Assembly (NCBI RefSeq): GCF_016863515.1
Contig: NZ_BOPA01000016.1
Location: 62,001 to 126,000, forward strand
DNA: 64,000 bases
DNA from: Micromonospora gifhornensis
GTDB taxonomy: Bacteria > Actinomycetota > Actinomycetes > Mycobacteriales > Micromonosporaceae
Direction of reading: 5' to 3'
Shown: piece by piece, positions 1 through 9,397 of the stretch
Position numbering within the stretch: position 1 is the first letter of the stretch
Layout of the letters: each line of letters starts with the position of its first letter
Notes under the pieces: model-generated
Told to the model about the DNA's origin: nothing
What the model saw: the letters and a program-made list of their open reading frames with translations, nothing else
Databases searched by the model: none
Translations under genes and position numbers: made by a program

Positions 1-18
1 CCACCGCGGCGTCCCCGC

Positions 19-2721
19 TCAGCCGTCGGTCACCACACCGGTCAGCACCGGCGGCAGCTGCGGCCCGTCCGGCTCCTGGTCGAAGCGCAGCTCGATCCAC
101 TCGTCCGGCTCGACCACCGAGTCGGTGATCGTCGGGACGGTGATCTCAGCGACGACCGCGTCCGGGGCCAGGTCCAGGTACGGCACCAGCCAGGTCTGGG
201 ACAGTGGCCGTTCGGGCTCCACCGGCGAGTACGCGTGCTCGGTGAACCAGTCCGGATCGACGTCCATGGTGGACAGCTCGGGGCCGTCGGTCGGCGGCTG
301 CGGCCAGGCGATGGCGAAGATGCCCTGTTCCGTCGGCGCGGACGAGGTGAAACGCCAGGTCAACGTCTCGCCTTCGGTGACGCGCTGGACGGGTTCGACG
401 GTGATGGTCGGCGCCGGATCGTCGTTGAGCACGTCGAGACCGCCGAGGTAGCTGCCGACCACCATGCCCTGCTGCGCCTTGGCGGTCAGCAGGTACCGCT
501 CGGTGTAGTTCCACAGCGTGTCACCGACCACCTCGGCCGGCACCCGGATGCTGCGCTGACCGGGCCGGACGGTGGCCAGCCAGGAGCGGCTGACGAACAT
601 GTCATCGGTCAGGTTCAGCTGTACTGTCGCGCTGCCGCGTCCCGTGATGGTCGCCGGGATCTCGTACGTCTTCGTGCCGGAGTCACCCTCGGCCACCTCC
701 AAGGTGCCGATGTCGAGCCGCGGCAGGCGGGGGGCACGCGGGTCGGGGGTGCCCGGCTTCCAGCCCCACGCGTCGAGCAGCCATGCCTGCCCGAACGCGG
801 TGCGTGGCGTGACCTCGATGGCGGCCAGTCGAGCGGGTGCCCCCTTCAACGGCACCCGCACCTCCTGCGCCCAGTGCGAGGTCGTGTTGCCGGTGCCGGG
901 CAGACCGTCGATGCGTACCTCGCCCAGCCGGCTGCGCCGCCCGTCGGTGCCGACGACTGTCACGTCGAACCGGGTGTCGGTCGTGTTCGGCGCGACGATG
1001 ATCCGCAGCGCCAGGTCACGGGCGCCGGCGACGGAAACCGGCCGGGCCGGAGCCAGCCGGATCGGTGTGCCGGCACGGGACCAGGCCAGCTCGGCCGCGT
1101 ACCGGTTGGGCTCGGGGATGGTCCAGAGGAAGGGCGTGAAGTGTGCGAGGAAAGCGTTGCGATCCATCGGGTCGAGGCAGGACCGCTCGGCGTCGTCGGT
1201 GACCTGGTCGCAGATCCGGGCACCACCCGACAGCTGCGTCGACGCGTCCGGGGTGAGCACCGGCGTGCGGTTGCCGCCGAGGGCGTGGGCGAGCACCCGC
1301 GCCGGGTCGGCCGAGGGTGCCCGTCGGCCGGTGCCGTCGAGCAGCGGCCGGATCCGGTCGTCACCTTCGACGAAGAGCCGCGCGGCGGCGGCGATGTAGG
1401 TGGCGCCGACGGTCTGCTGCTGGTTGGCGGTGAGCCGGCTCGGCATGCCCGGTGAACAGACCAGGTCCGGCTCGTCGTCTCTGGTGTAGAAGTCGTCCTG
1501 GGACGGTGCCACCGACTGTCCGGGCGTCCATTCGGTGTTGAAGTAGTTGTGGTTGGCCCCGATCACGTACAGCGCGCTGCGCAGTGCGCGACTCGGGCTG
1601 AGTCCGCGCGTGGCGTCGACGAACATCTGGCCCTGCAGGTCGAAGACGTCACCGTCGCAGCCGGGCAGGATGGTCACCGACGGGACGTCCGGCACCGGGT
1701 TGTGCCCGAAGAGCGTGGGACCGATCAGCAGCATGCCGCGTACGGTCCAGCGAACTCTGCCGGGGTAGCCGTCCTGGGCCCTCGGCGGTGGGGTGAGTGA
1801 GTCCATCGCCGCCCGGCTGACCCCCTCGCCACCACGGGAGTGACCCATCAGGAACACCTGGGACAGGTCGGCCCGGGGCGCGGCCCGCACGATGCTCGGC
1901 GCTGCGGCACGACCCGTACCGGCCCAGTCGGCCCACTTCGCCAGGTGCAGCCGTACGAGCGAGGAGCGGGCCTGGGCACCGCCGTCGGCGGCGGCCCAGT
2001 CCTGACCGTTGATGCCGTTGGCCGAGATGGACACGGTCACGTAGCCCTGCGAGGCGAGCAGCCGCTGCGCCTGCAGGTAGCCACGGTGGCTCGGGATCGG
2101 ATCGGTGCCGGCCGGGCACGGCCACTGCTGGGGCACCTGCTCGTCGCCCCGGTAGCAGACGGCGTGGCGACCGTGCAGGAACAGCGCCAGTGGCCGGGCG
2201 CCGGTGGTGCCCTGCGGCGCGACCACCACCGCCCGCATCTCGACCTTCTCCGGGAACTCCGGCAGGGTGACCCCGGGAAGGTCGTACTCCCCGGTGATCT
2301 GCCGGTACGGTCCGGGCCTGCCGGGGTCGACGGGGCCGGCGGGCTGCGGGGCCGCCGCGGCGGCGACCGGTTCCGACCGGCGGGCGCTCTCGCGCGGGGC
2401 GTCCGCGTCGATGCGCCTGCCGCCGACCCGCACCGCGAGTTCGTCGGGTTCGACCGGCGCGGTCAGCGGAAGGCTGAAGGTCCGACCGTCCGGGTGCGGA
2501 CGAGCCGCGCCGAGCCGCCGCTGGCCCGACCAGAATTCGACGGCGGCGTCGCCCATCGGCACCGGTGTGTCGGAACGCCAGGTCAGCTCGCCGTCGGCCA
2601 CCGACCAGCCTTCGACGGCGGATCGGGGAGCGGGGTTGTGGGGTGGCTCGGCCGCCGCCGGCCCGGTGGCCCCGGTCACCAGCGCCACCACGAGAGCGGC
2701 TGAGATCAGGAGTTTACGCAT
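19..2721 (-). CDS. Secreted alpha/beta-hydrolase with C-terminal Calx-beta-like modules
   Basis: The protein (900 aa) opens with a short basic stretch, a hydrophobic core and an AAAEPP cleavage-like site, so it is probably exported. I take the ATG at 2721 because MRKLLIS begins the signal peptide; an upstream in-frame start would put charged residues in front of it. A hydrolase core spans roughly residues 165-470, with FLHGRHAV as the oxyanion region and GHSRGG around Ser295 as the nucleophile elbow. Residues of about 680-900 look like beta-sandwich Calx-beta-type modules (VAEGDSGTKTYEI and VTEGETLTWRF). The substrate is unknown; an esterase or lipase acting outside the cell is the fair reading. 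It lies downstream of a LacI gene on the same strand. Confidence 0.75.
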   Translation of the reverse strand: MRKLLISAALVVALVTGATGPAAAEPPHNPAPRSAVEGWSVADGELTWRSDTPVPMGDAAVEFWSGQRRLGAARPHPDGRTFSLPLTAPVEPDELAVRVGGRRIDADAPRESARRSEPVAAAAAPQPAGPVDPGRPGPYRQITGEYDLPGVTLPEFPEKVEMRAVVVAPQGTTGARPLALFLHGRHAVCYRGDEQVPQQWPCPAGTDPIPSHRGYLQAQRLLASQGYVTVSISANGINGQDWAAADGGAQARSSLVRLHLAKWADWAGTGRAAAPSIVRAAPRADLSQVFLMGHSRGGEGVSRAAMDSLTPPPRAQDGYPGRVRWTVRGMLLIGPTLFGHNPVPDVPSVTILPGCDGDVFDLQGQMFVDATRGLSPSRALRSALYVIGANHNYFNTEWTPGQSVAPSQDDFYTRDDEPDLVCSPGMPSRLTANQQQTVGATYIAAAARLFVEGDDRIRPLLDGTGRRAPSADPARVLAHALGGNRTPVLTPDASTQLSGGARICDQVTDDAERSCLDPMDRNAFLAHFTPFLWTIPEPNRYAAELAWSRAGTPIRLAPARPVSVAGARDLALRIIVAPNTTDTRFDVTVVGTDGRRSRLGEVRIDGLPGTGNTTSHWAQEVRVPLKGAPARLAAIEVTPRTAFGQAWLLDAWGWKPGTPDPRAPRLPRLDIGTLEVAEGDSGTKTYEIPATITGRGSATVQLNLTDDMFVSRSWLATVRPGQRSIRVPAEVVGDTLWNYTERYLLTAKAQQGMVVGSYLGGLDVLNDDPAPTITVEPVQRVTEGETLTWRFTSSAPTEQGIFAIAWPQPPTDGPELSTMDVDPDWFTEHAYSPVEPERPLSQTWLVPYLDLAPDAVVAEITVPTITDSVVEPDEWIELRFDQEPDGPQLPPVLTGVVTDG

Positions 2722-2765
2722 GTGACTATATCTATCCCATTCGCGCAAATCTCCCGTGATGCGCC

Positions 2766-3782
2766 TCAGTGCGGCGGTGGTCCGGAACTGTCGCGGCGGA
2801 CCAGTTCGGCGGCGAGCGACTCGACCCGGGGCCCGGCGGAACCACCGTCCAGGGCCAGCGCCATCGCTCGGGCACCCATCTCGACGAGCGGCAACCGGAT
2901 CGTGGTCAGCGCCGGGGTGACGTCGCGGGCCATCGGCATGTCGTCGAAGCCGAAGACGCTCACCTGATCGGGCACCGCCACCGCGCGGGAGCGCAGCAAC
3001 GACAACGCGCCGATGGCCATCGAGTCGTTGAGCGCCGCGATCGCGGTCAGCCCGGGCTCGGCGTCCAACAGGGCGGCGGTCGCCTCGGCGCCGCTGTCCC
3101 GGTCGAAATCGGCGTACCGGACGAGCTGATCCGGTAGCTGCCGACCGTGTTCGGCGAGCGCCTCGCGCAGCCCGGTCAGCCGGTCGGTGGTGGTGGTCAG
3201 CACCCGGGGCCCGGCCACCACCCCGATGCGTCGGTGGCCGAGCCGGCAGATCTCCTGCCCGAGCAGCCGCGCGCCGTCGCGGTTGTCCGGCATCACCGCG
3301 TCACCGGAGTGCTCGTGGCGGCCGATCACCGCGACCCGCCCGCCGGTGGCCTCGTACGCGGCCAGCTTGCCGTTGAGCAGCGTGGTGAAGTCGGCATCGT
3401 GGTAGCCGGAGCCGGCCAGGATGATCGCGGCCACCTGCTGCCCGCGCAGCAGTTCGACGTACTCCAGCTCCCGGTCCGGGTCCCGGTAGCTGTTGCAGAT
3501 CATCAGCAGCCGCCCCTGGTCGGTGGCGACCCGTTGCAGCCCCCGGGTGATCTCGGAGAAGTACGGGTCGGAGACGTCGTGCACGATCACGCCGACCGCG
3601 CCTCGATGGGAACGGGCCAGCAGTTGGGCGTGGGCGTTGGGCACGTACTGCAACTCGGCGACGGCTTGCAGGACCCGTTCCCGCAACTCGTCGGTGACCG
3701 GCTTGCTGCTGCCGTTGATCACTCGAGAAGCCGTGGCGGGGGAGACGCCCGCCCGCCGCGCCACATCGGACAGCGTCGCCAC
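2766..3782 (-). CDS. LacI-family transcriptional regulator
   Basis: This 338-aa protein has a classic LacI layout. The N-terminal helix-turn-helix reads TLSDVARRAGVSPATASRVI, followed by the hinge helix and a periplasmic-binding-protein-like sugar sensor (VGVIVHDVSDPYFSEI to the C-terminus). The GTG start at 3782 is preceded by GGGAGGGGAC at good spacing; the frame stays open upstream but without LacI-like sequence. It sits next to the divergent oxidoreductase/DUF993/isomerase operon, whose promoter carries an AAGCGCTT operator-type palindrome, so it probably represses that operon in response to a sugar or polyol. The ligand cannot be read from sequence. Confidence 0.88.
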   Translation of the reverse strand: MATLSDVARRAGVSPATASRVINGSSKPVTDELRERVLQAVAELQYVPNAHAQLLARSHRGAVGVIVHDVSDPYFSEITRGLQRVATDQGRLLMICNSYRDPDRELEYVELLRGQQVAAIILAGSGYHDADFTTLLNGKLAAYEATGGRVAVIGRHEHSGDAVMPDNRDGARLLGQEICRLGHRRIGVVAGPRVLTTTTDRLTGLREALAEHGRQLPDQLVRYADFDRDSGAEATAALLDAEPGLTAIAALNDSMAIGALSLLRSRAVAVPDQVSVFGFDDMPMARDVTPALTTIRLPLVEMGARAMALALDGGSAGPRVESLAAELVRRDSSGPPPH

Positions 3783-3877
3783 CCGCGTCCCCTCCCGTGT
3801 CGCGTCGGCCGCGTCGTTGACGGCCAGCGCCACCGTACCGCAGTGCGGGACTTTTGCCGCCGCATGGTTCGTGCAGG

Positions 3878-4765
3878 TCACACCGGTAGGTCCGGCTGGT
3901 TCGGACGGGTTCGTGACGGGTCGCCGGGCACCGTCGCCCGGGCGAGCAGATGGGCGCTGGTCGCGACAAGTGCCGGTTCGTCGCGGTACGTCCTGGCCAG
4001 CGCCAGCGCGGCGGTGAACAGTTGCTCCGCCGTCGGTCCGTGCGCCCCCGCTTCGGCGGCGAGCCACGCCGGCCCTTCGACACCCTCGACAGTGACGTTT
4101 ACCAGGCCCGCCGTGAGGCATTCGTCGACCAGTTCCTCGAGACGATGGAAGTAGGCGTGGGTGAAGCCGAGAACCGGGTCGTTGCGACCATCGGTGAGCA
4201 GCGTCCGGGCCCGTTCGATCGTCCGATCGTCGAGCCGTCCGGTGGCCGCGAAGTCGAGCGGCAGGGCGAACCGGGAGATCGCGGCGGCGAAGACCGTGCC
4301 GCCGGGACGGGTGACGCGGACCGCCTCGGCCAGGGCGGTGCACCGGTCCGCGTGCTCCGGCAGGTGGTAGAGCGGACCGAGCAGCAGCGTCGCGTCGTAG
4401 CTGTCGTCGTCCTCGGGCAGCGCGCGGGCGTCGGCGACCTCCGCGTCGAGGCCGGGGTGCCCCGCGCGGGCCTGCGCGACGTGGGCGGGCACCAGGTCGA
4501 GCAGCCGGACCCGGTGGCCCAGGGCGACGAGGGCCCGGGCGTACTCGCCCGTTGCGCCACCCACGTCCAGGATCCGAGCCGGTGCCGGGGGCAGCGACTC
4601 CCGCAGGATCTCCAGGGTCCGCTGTCGTTCCAGCCGAGCCTGTGGCCGCCCTGCACTGAGCCGCAGATCCTCGCGGTACCGGAGGGTGTAGTAGTCGACG
4701 ATCTCGCGGGCCTGTGGGTCCATGTGGCCCATGGTCTGCGCCACGGCGGCGTAGCGCGACAGCAT
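3878..4765 (-). CDS. Class I SAM-dependent methyltransferase
   Basis: The protein (295 aa) has the Rossmann methyltransferase fold. Motif I is ILDVGGATGEYARAL around residue 65, the acidic motif II is VRLLDLVPAHV, and the post-I region is ADARALPEDDDSYDATLLLGPLYHL. The C-terminus is a helical cap typical of small-molecule methyltransferases. ATG codons at 4732 and 4723 (residues 12 and 15) are alternative starts, because no strong ribosome site precedes 4765. It is divergent from the sugar operon at 4875 and shares its intergenic region. The substrate is unknown. Confidence 0.75.
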   Translation of the reverse strand: MLSRYAAVAQTMGHMDPQAREIVDYYTLRYREDLRLSAGRPQARLERQRTLEILRESLPPAPARILDVGGATGEYARALVALGHRVRLLDLVPAHVAQARAGHPGLDAEVADARALPEDDDSYDATLLLGPLYHLPEHADRCTALAEAVRVTRPGGTVFAAAISRFALPLDFAATGRLDDRTIERARTLLTDGRNDPVLGFTHAYFHRLEELVDECLTAGLVNVTVEGVEGPAWLAAEAGAHGPTAEQLFTAALALARTYRDEPALVATSAHLLARATVPGDPSRTRPNQPDLPV

Positions 4766-4799
4766 TTCGCCGGCCGGATCGTTGCCGGCGGGAAAGCCC

Positions 4800-4848
4800 T
4801 TGCCCCGGCGTTCCTGCGCGCTCTAGGCTGCGCAGGAAAGCGCTTACC
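4800..4848 (+). promoter_or_regulatory. Promoter and LacI-type operator of the oxidoreductase/DUF993/isomerase operon
   Basis: TTGCCC (4800-4805) and TAGGCT (4824-4829) are spaced by 18 bp and would place the start of transcription near 4836. The near-palindrome GGAAAGCGCTTACC (4835-4848, core AAGCGCTT at 4838-4845) lies exactly on that start, where a LacI-family repressor would block initiation. The LacI gene at 2766-3782 is the obvious candidate binder. This is inferred from sequence shape only. Confidence 0.6.
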
Positions 4849-4874
4849 TGGCCTCGTTGCGGAAGGATCCCTCA

Positions 4875-6026
4875 ATGACCCGCAGGTCGATCGGCATCAT
4901 CGTCAACGGCGTCACCGGCCGGATGGGCTACCGCCAGCATCTGGTGCGTTCCCTGCTGGCCATCCGGGACGCCGGTGGCCTGCCACTGGCCGACGGCACC
5001 ACCGTCTGGCCGCACCTGGTCCTGGTCGGACGCAGCGAGACCAAGCTGCGCGAGATCGCGCAACGGCACGGCCTGGACGACTGGACGACCGACCTGGCGG
5101 CGGCGCTGGCCCGCGACGACGTCGAGATCTACTTCGACGCCCAGGTCACCCAGCAGCGGGAGAAGGCCATCCGGGCGGCGATCGAGGCCGGCAAGCACAT
5201 CTACACCGAGAAGCCCCTCGCCGAGGACACTGCCGCGGCCCTCGACCTGGCCCGCGCGGCCCGCGCCGCCGGCGTACGCACCGGTGTGGTGCAGGACAAG
5301 CTGTTCCTGCCCGGCCTACGCAAACTCAAGCGCCTGCTCGACGGCGGCTTCTTCGGTCAGGTGCTGTCGGTGCGCGGCGAGTTCGGCTACTGGGTCTTCG
5401 AGGGTGACTGGCAGCCCGCCCAGCGTCCCTCCTGGAACTATCGGGCCGAGGACGGCGGCGGCATCGTGGTGGACATGTTCCCGCACTGGCACTACGTGCT
5501 GGCGGAGCTGTTCGGCGAGGTGCGTGCGGTCTCCGCCACCATCGCCACCCACGTTCCGCGCCGGGTCGACGAGGCGGGCCGGCCCTACCAGGCCACCGCC
5601 GACGACGCCGCGTACGCCGTCTTCGAGCTCGACGGCGGGGTGATCGCCCAGCTCAACTCGTCCTGGGCGGTGCGGGTGTTCCGCGACGAACTCGTCGAGT
5701 TCCAGGTCGACGGCACCGAGGGCAGCGCGGTGGCGGGACTGCGGCGGTGTCGGGTGCAGCACCGGGCCCTCACCCCGAAACCGGTGTGGAATCCCGACCT
5801 GCCGGCCACCGAGGACTTCCGGTCACAGTGGTCCGAGGTGCCGGACAACGAGGACTTCGACAACGGCTTCAAGGTGCAGTGGGAGGCGTTCCTGCGGCAC
5901 GTGGTGGCCGGTGAGCCGTTCCGGTGGGACTTCCTGGCCGGGGCGCGCGGCGTGCAGCTGGCCGAGTCGGGTCTGCTGTCGGCCCGCGAGGGTCGTCGCG
6001 TCGAGGTGCCGGAGCTGTCGCTGTGA
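4875..6026 (+). CDS. Gfo/Idh/MocA-family NAD(P)-dependent oxidoreductase
   Basis: This 383-aa protein has an N-terminal nucleotide-binding fold starting IGIIVNGVTGRMGY, the family signature YTEKPLAED around residue 115, and a C-terminal alpha/beta dimerisation domain. Such enzymes oxidise or reduce sugars, inositols or pseudo-disaccharides. I chose the ATG at 4875 because GGAAGG lies 8 bases upstream; a TTG at 4857 is in frame but unsupported. It is the first gene of a three-gene operon and its TGA overlaps the next GTG. With a DUF993 protein and a TIM-barrel isomerase beside it, a catabolic route for an unusual sugar or cyclitol is likely. Confidence 0.85.
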   Translation: MTRRSIGIIVNGVTGRMGYRQHLVRSLLAIRDAGGLPLADGTTVWPHLVLVGRSETKLREIAQRHGLDDWTTDLAAALARDDVEIYFDAQVTQQREKAIRAAIEAGKHIYTEKPLAEDTAAALDLARAARAAGVRTGVVQDKLFLPGLRKLKRLLDGGFFGQVLSVRGEFGYWVFEGDWQPAQRPSWNYRAEDGGGIVVDMFPHWHYVLAELFGEVRAVSATIATHVPRRVDEAGRPYQATADDAAYAVFELDGGVIAQLNSSWAVRVFRDELVEFQVDGTEGSAVAGLRRCRVQHRALTPKPVWNPDLPATEDFRSQWSEVPDNEDFDNGFKVQWEAFLRHVVAGEPFRWDFLAGARGVQLAESGLLSAREGRRVEVPELSL

Positions 6027-7177
6027 GCGGCACGACCGTCACCCTGCCCGGCGGGCGGCGACTGCGGCTGGCCGGCGGCACCGGGCATCCGCGCCCCGAC
6101 GGCCCGCCGCGCAGCCGCATCGCGTACGCCGCCGCGCACGTGGTGGCCGATCCGGGCGCCGACAACACCCCGGGCACCTCGGCCGTGCTCGACTGGGACC
6201 GCACCCTCGCCTTCCGCGAGCACCTCTGGTCGTACGGCCTCGGGGTGGCCGAGGCGATGGACACCGCGCAGCGCGGCATGGGCCTGGACTATCCGAGCAC
6301 CCGGGAGCTGATCCGGCGCAGCGCGGCGCAGGCCCGCGCGGTCGGCGGCCGGATCGTCGCCGGGGTCGCCACCGACCAGCTTCCGCCCGGCCCGGCCACC
6401 CTGGCCGAGGTCACCGCCGCCTACCGCGAGCAACTCGCCGACGTGCAGGCCGCCGGCGCGGTGCCGGTGCTGATGTGCAGCCGCCACCTGGCCGCCGTCG
6501 CCCGCCACGCCGAGGACTACCTGCGGGTGTACGACGACCTGCTGACCGCTGCCGACGGCCCGGTGCTGCTGCACTGGCTCGGCCCGATGTTCGACCCGGC
6601 GCTGACCGGCTACTGGGGCTCGACCGACCTGGACCTGGCCGCCGACACCGTCGTCGAGCTGATCAAGGCCCATGTGTCGCGGGTGGACGGCATCAAGATG
6701 TCGCTGCTCGACGCCGGCCGCGAGGTGGCGTTGCGGCGGCGGCTGCCGGCCGGGGTACGCCTCTACACCGGCGACGACTTCAACTATCCGGAGCTGATCC
6801 GGGGCGACGACAGCGGTCACTCCGACGCGCTGCTGGGCGTCTTCGCCGCCATCGCCCCGGCCGCCGCCGCCGCGCTTGCCGCTCTCGACCGCGGCGACCT
6901 GACCGGGTACGACGAGATCTTCGCCCCGACCGTGCCGCTGGCCCGGCACCTGTTCGCCGCACCCACCTGGTACTACAAGACCGGCATCGTCTTCCTCGCC
7001 TGGCTGGCCGGCCACCAGGACCACTTCACCATGGTCGGCGGCCTGCAGTCCGGCCGGTCCCCGGCACACCTGGCCACCCTGCTCACCCTCGCCGAGGACG
7101 CCGGGCTGCTGCCCGACGCCGACCTGGCCGCCGCCCGCGCCCGGGCGTACTTCACGGTCGCGGGGGTGGCCCAGTGA
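6023..7177 (+). CDS. DUF993, dihydrodipicolinate-synthase-like TIM-barrel protein
   Basis: The protein (384 aa) starts at a GTG overlapping the previous stop (GTGA), which is good evidence for translational coupling. It matches the DUF993 type: a long N-terminal segment, a central VLLHWLGPMFDP strand, and KMSLLDAGREVALRR near residue 230, a plausible place for a Schiff-base lysine. This group is placed by fold with the dihydrodipicolinate synthase/aldolase superfamily, but its reaction is not established. Between an oxidoreductase and an isomerase it could cleave or dehydrate a keto-sugar intermediate. That role is inference. Confidence 0.8.
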   Translation: MSGTTVTLPGGRRLRLAGGTGHPRPDGPPRSRIAYAAAHVVADPGADNTPGTSAVLDWDRTLAFREHLWSYGLGVAEAMDTAQRGMGLDYPSTRELIRRSAAQARAVGGRIVAGVATDQLPPGPATLAEVTAAYREQLADVQAAGAVPVLMCSRHLAAVARHAEDYLRVYDDLLTAADGPVLLHWLGPMFDPALTGYWGSTDLDLAADTVVELIKAHVSRVDGIKMSLLDAGREVALRRRLPAGVRLYTGDDFNYPELIRGDDSGHSDALLGVFAAIAPAAAAALAALDRGDLTGYDEIFAPTVPLARHLFAAPTWYYKTGIVFLAWLAGHQDHFTMVGGLQSGRSPAHLATLLTLAEDAGLLPDADLAAARARAYFTVAGVAQ

Positions 7178-7992
7178 CCTCCGACCGGGCGGCGCTGCGC
7201 CGCTTCTCGCTCAACCAGGCCACCACGAAACACTGGCCGCTGCCCGACGTGGTGGCCGGCTGCGTGGCCGCCGGCGTGCCGGGCATCGGCCTGTGGCGGG
7301 AACCGGTCGCCGAGTACGGCCTGGCCCGCACCGCCACGCTGGTCCGCGACGCCGGGCTGGCGGTGACCACCCTGTGCCGGGGCGGCTTCTTCACCGCCGA
7401 CGACTGGCGCGAGGAGAACCTGCGCGCCATCGAGGAGGCCGCCACGCTCGGCGCACCCGTGCTGGTGCTGGTCTGCGGCGGGCTACCGGAGGGCAGCAGG
7501 GACATCGACGGGGCCCGGGCCCGGGTGGCCGACGCGATCGCCGACCTCGCCCCGCACGCCGAGGCCGCCGGGGTGCGGCTCGCGATCGAGCCGCTGCACC
7601 CGATGTTCACCGCCGACCGGTGTGTCATCGCCACCCTCGGCCAGGCCCTCGACATCGCGGAACGGTTCGACCCCGACGTGGTCGGCGTGGTGGTGGACGC
7701 CTACCACGTCTGGTGGGACGACACCGTGTACGCGCAGATCGTCCGGGCGGGGGAGCGGATCGCCTCGTTCCAGGTCTGCGACTGGATCACCCCGCTGCCC
7801 GAGGGGGTGCTGCTCGGCCGGGCGCTGCCCGGCGACGGCTGCATCGAACTGCGCCGGCTGCGCGAGGCGGTCGATCGGGCCGGCTACACCGGCCCGATCG
7901 AGGTGGAGGTCTTCAATGCCGACGTCTGGGCCCGCCCCGGCGAGCAGGTGCTCGCCGCCTCGATCGACGGCTACCTGCGCGAGGTCGTCTAG
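7174..7992 (+). CDS. Sugar phosphate isomerase/epimerase (TIM barrel)
   Basis: The protein is 272 aa, about the usual length for the xylose-isomerase-like TIM-barrel family. Visible barrel motifs include LAIEPLHPM (metal-binding Glu), VVDAYHVWWD and the C-terminal PIEVEVFNADVW (metal-binding Glu). The GTG at 7174 overlaps the stop of the DUF993 gene. Its own TAG shares the CTAG tetranucleotide with the stop of the convergent exonuclease gene. It should act as a metal-dependent isomerase or epimerase in the same pathway as the two genes before it; the substrate is not known. Confidence 0.83.
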   Translation: MTSDRAALRRFSLNQATTKHWPLPDVVAGCVAAGVPGIGLWREPVAEYGLARTATLVRDAGLAVTTLCRGGFFTADDWREENLRAIEEAATLGAPVLVLVCGGLPEGSRDIDGARARVADAIADLAPHAEAAGVRLAIEPLHPMFTADRCVIATLGQALDIAERFDPDVVGVVVDAYHVWWDDTVYAQIVRAGERIASFQVCDWITPLPEGVLLGRALPGDGCIELRRLREAVDRAGYTGPIEVEVFNADVWARPGEQVLAASIDGYLREVV

Positions 7993-8915
7993 GAGTCGGC
8001 GCCTGTGGCGAGGGCGTCGACCAGGCGGCGGGTGGAGCCGGCCAGGTTCCACCGTTGGGCCAGGTCGAGCAGCCGATCCGGGTCGGCGGGCGCGGTCGGC
8101 AACTCGGTGGGCAGCGGTGGCAGCGGCACGTCCAGGGCGACCCGGACCACCTTCGGGGCCACCGCGAGGTAGTCCCGTGCGGCGGCGAGCTTGGCGCGCA
8201 GGCCGGGCGCGAATCCGGAGGCCGGGTCGTCCAGGGCGGCGAGGATGCCGGCGATGTCGCCGTACCGGTCGATCAGCCGGGCGGCGGTCTTCTCGCCGAC
8301 ACCTGCCACTCCGGGCAGCCCGTCGCTGGGGTCGCCGCGCAGCGCGGCGAACTCGGCGTACCGGTCGGCCGGCACACCGTAGCGGGCGCGCACCGCAGCG
8401 TCGTCGCAGTCGTCCAGTTTGGCCACGCCCCGGCCGATGTAGAGCAGCCGCACCCCGCGGGCGTCGTCGATCAACTGGAACAGGTCACGGTCGCCGGAGA
8501 CCACCTCCACCGGGCCGGGCTGGGTGACCGAGAGGGTGCCGAGCACGTCGTCGGCCTCGTAGCCGGCCGCGCCGACCACGGTGATGCCCAGCGCCTCCAG
8601 CACGTCGAGGAGCATCGGCACCTGCGGGGAGAGGGTGTCCGGCACGATCTCGCCGCCCTCCGGCGCCACCCGGTGCGCCTTGTACGACGGCAGCAGCGCC
8701 ACCCGCCAGTCCGGTCGCCAGTCGTGGTCCATCGCGCACACCATCCGGCCCGGGCGGCGGGTGCGCACCAGTTGGGCGAGCATGTCGAGGAAGCCGCGTA
8801 CGGCGTTGACCGGCTGGCCGTCGGCGGTCTTCGCGGCGGACTCGGGGATGCCGAAGTAGGCGCGGAAGTAGAGACTGGGCGCGTCGACGAGCATGATCGG
8901 GGTCTGCTGTGCCAC
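7989..8915 (-). CDS. Stand-alone 5'-3' exonuclease (Pol I 5'-nuclease-like)
   Basis: This 308-aa protein corresponds to the 5'-nuclease domain of DNA polymerase I as a separate polypeptide. Characteristic pieces are MLVDAPSLYFRAYFG at the N-terminus, AGYEADDVLG and VVSGDRDLFQL with the metal-binding acids, and the helix-hairpin-helix GVAGVGEKTAARLI. It probably removes RNA primers or flaps during replication and repair. I use the GTG at 8915; the ATG at 8894 is an alternative, and neither has a clear ribosome site. It is convergent with the isomerase gene, overlapping by 4 bp. Confidence 0.87.
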   Translation of the reverse strand: MAQQTPIMLVDAPSLYFRAYFGIPESAAKTADGQPVNAVRGFLDMLAQLVRTRRPGRMVCAMDHDWRPDWRVALLPSYKAHRVAPEGGEIVPDTLSPQVPMLLDVLEALGITVVGAAGYEADDVLGTLSVTQPGPVEVVSGDRDLFQLIDDARGVRLLYIGRGVAKLDDCDDAAVRARYGVPADRYAEFAALRGDPSDGLPGVAGVGEKTAARLIDRYGDIAGILAALDDPASGFAPGLRAKLAAARDYLAVAPKVVRVALDVPLPPLPTELPTAPADPDRLLDLAQRWNLAGSTRRLVDALATGADS

Positions 8916-8978
8916 GTCCGACAGCCTGGCACACCCCACCGACGTTCGGGGTGCCCGGCACGACCAGGAGGACAACAG

Positions 8979-9359
8979 ATGTCCGTACCCACCCGGCTGA
9001 GGTTGACCACGGTCAACCTGGACACGCCCGACCCGGCCGCGCTGGCCCGCTTCTACGTGCGGCTGCTCGGCTGGGAGATCAAGGTCGAGGAGGCCGACGA
9101 CGTCATCCTGCACAACGTCGACGGTGGTGTCGGACTGTCGTTCCAGCGGGAACGGGCGTACGTCCGCCCGACCTGGCCGGCGCAGCCGGGCCGGCAGCAG
9201 ATGTCGATGCACCTGGAGATCGGCGTCGAGGATCTGGACGCGGCCCTGGCGCACGCGTTGGCCTGCGGCGCGACCATGGCCGAGTTCCAGCCGCAGGATG
9301 ACGTCCGGGTCTGCCTGGACCCGGACGGCCACCCGTTCTGCCTCTGGCTGATGCACTGA
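8979..9359 (+). CDS. VOC/glyoxalase-family protein
   Basis: A 126-aa single vicinal-oxygen-chelate fold. LTTVNLDTPDPAALARFYVR is the opening beta-alpha unit and VRVCLDPDGHPFCLWL the closing strand. The start is secure: AGGAGGA at 8966-8972 lies 6 bases before the ATG. Proteins of this size work as dimers in glyoxalase-like, dioxygenase-like or antibiotic-binding roles; nothing here separates these. It is divergent from the exonuclease gene. Confidence 0.8.
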   Translation: MSVPTRLRLTTVNLDTPDPAALARFYVRLLGWEIKVEEADDVILHNVDGGVGLSFQRERAYVRPTWPAQPGRQQMSMHLEIGVEDLDAALAHALACGATMAEFQPQDDVRVCLDPDGHPFCLWLMH

Positions 9360-9380
9360 GCCGTGCCGAGGCGGCTCGCG

Positions 9381-9397
9381 GTGCGGCGCCGCCGCAC
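9381..9397. terminator. Hairpin between convergent genes
   Basis: GTGCGGCG, one base, then CGCCGCAC forms a compact inverted repeat exactly between the VOC gene end and the end of the small membrane protein gene. There is no T-tract, as is common in actinomycetes. The very short loop makes it a weak call. Confidence 0.4.
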
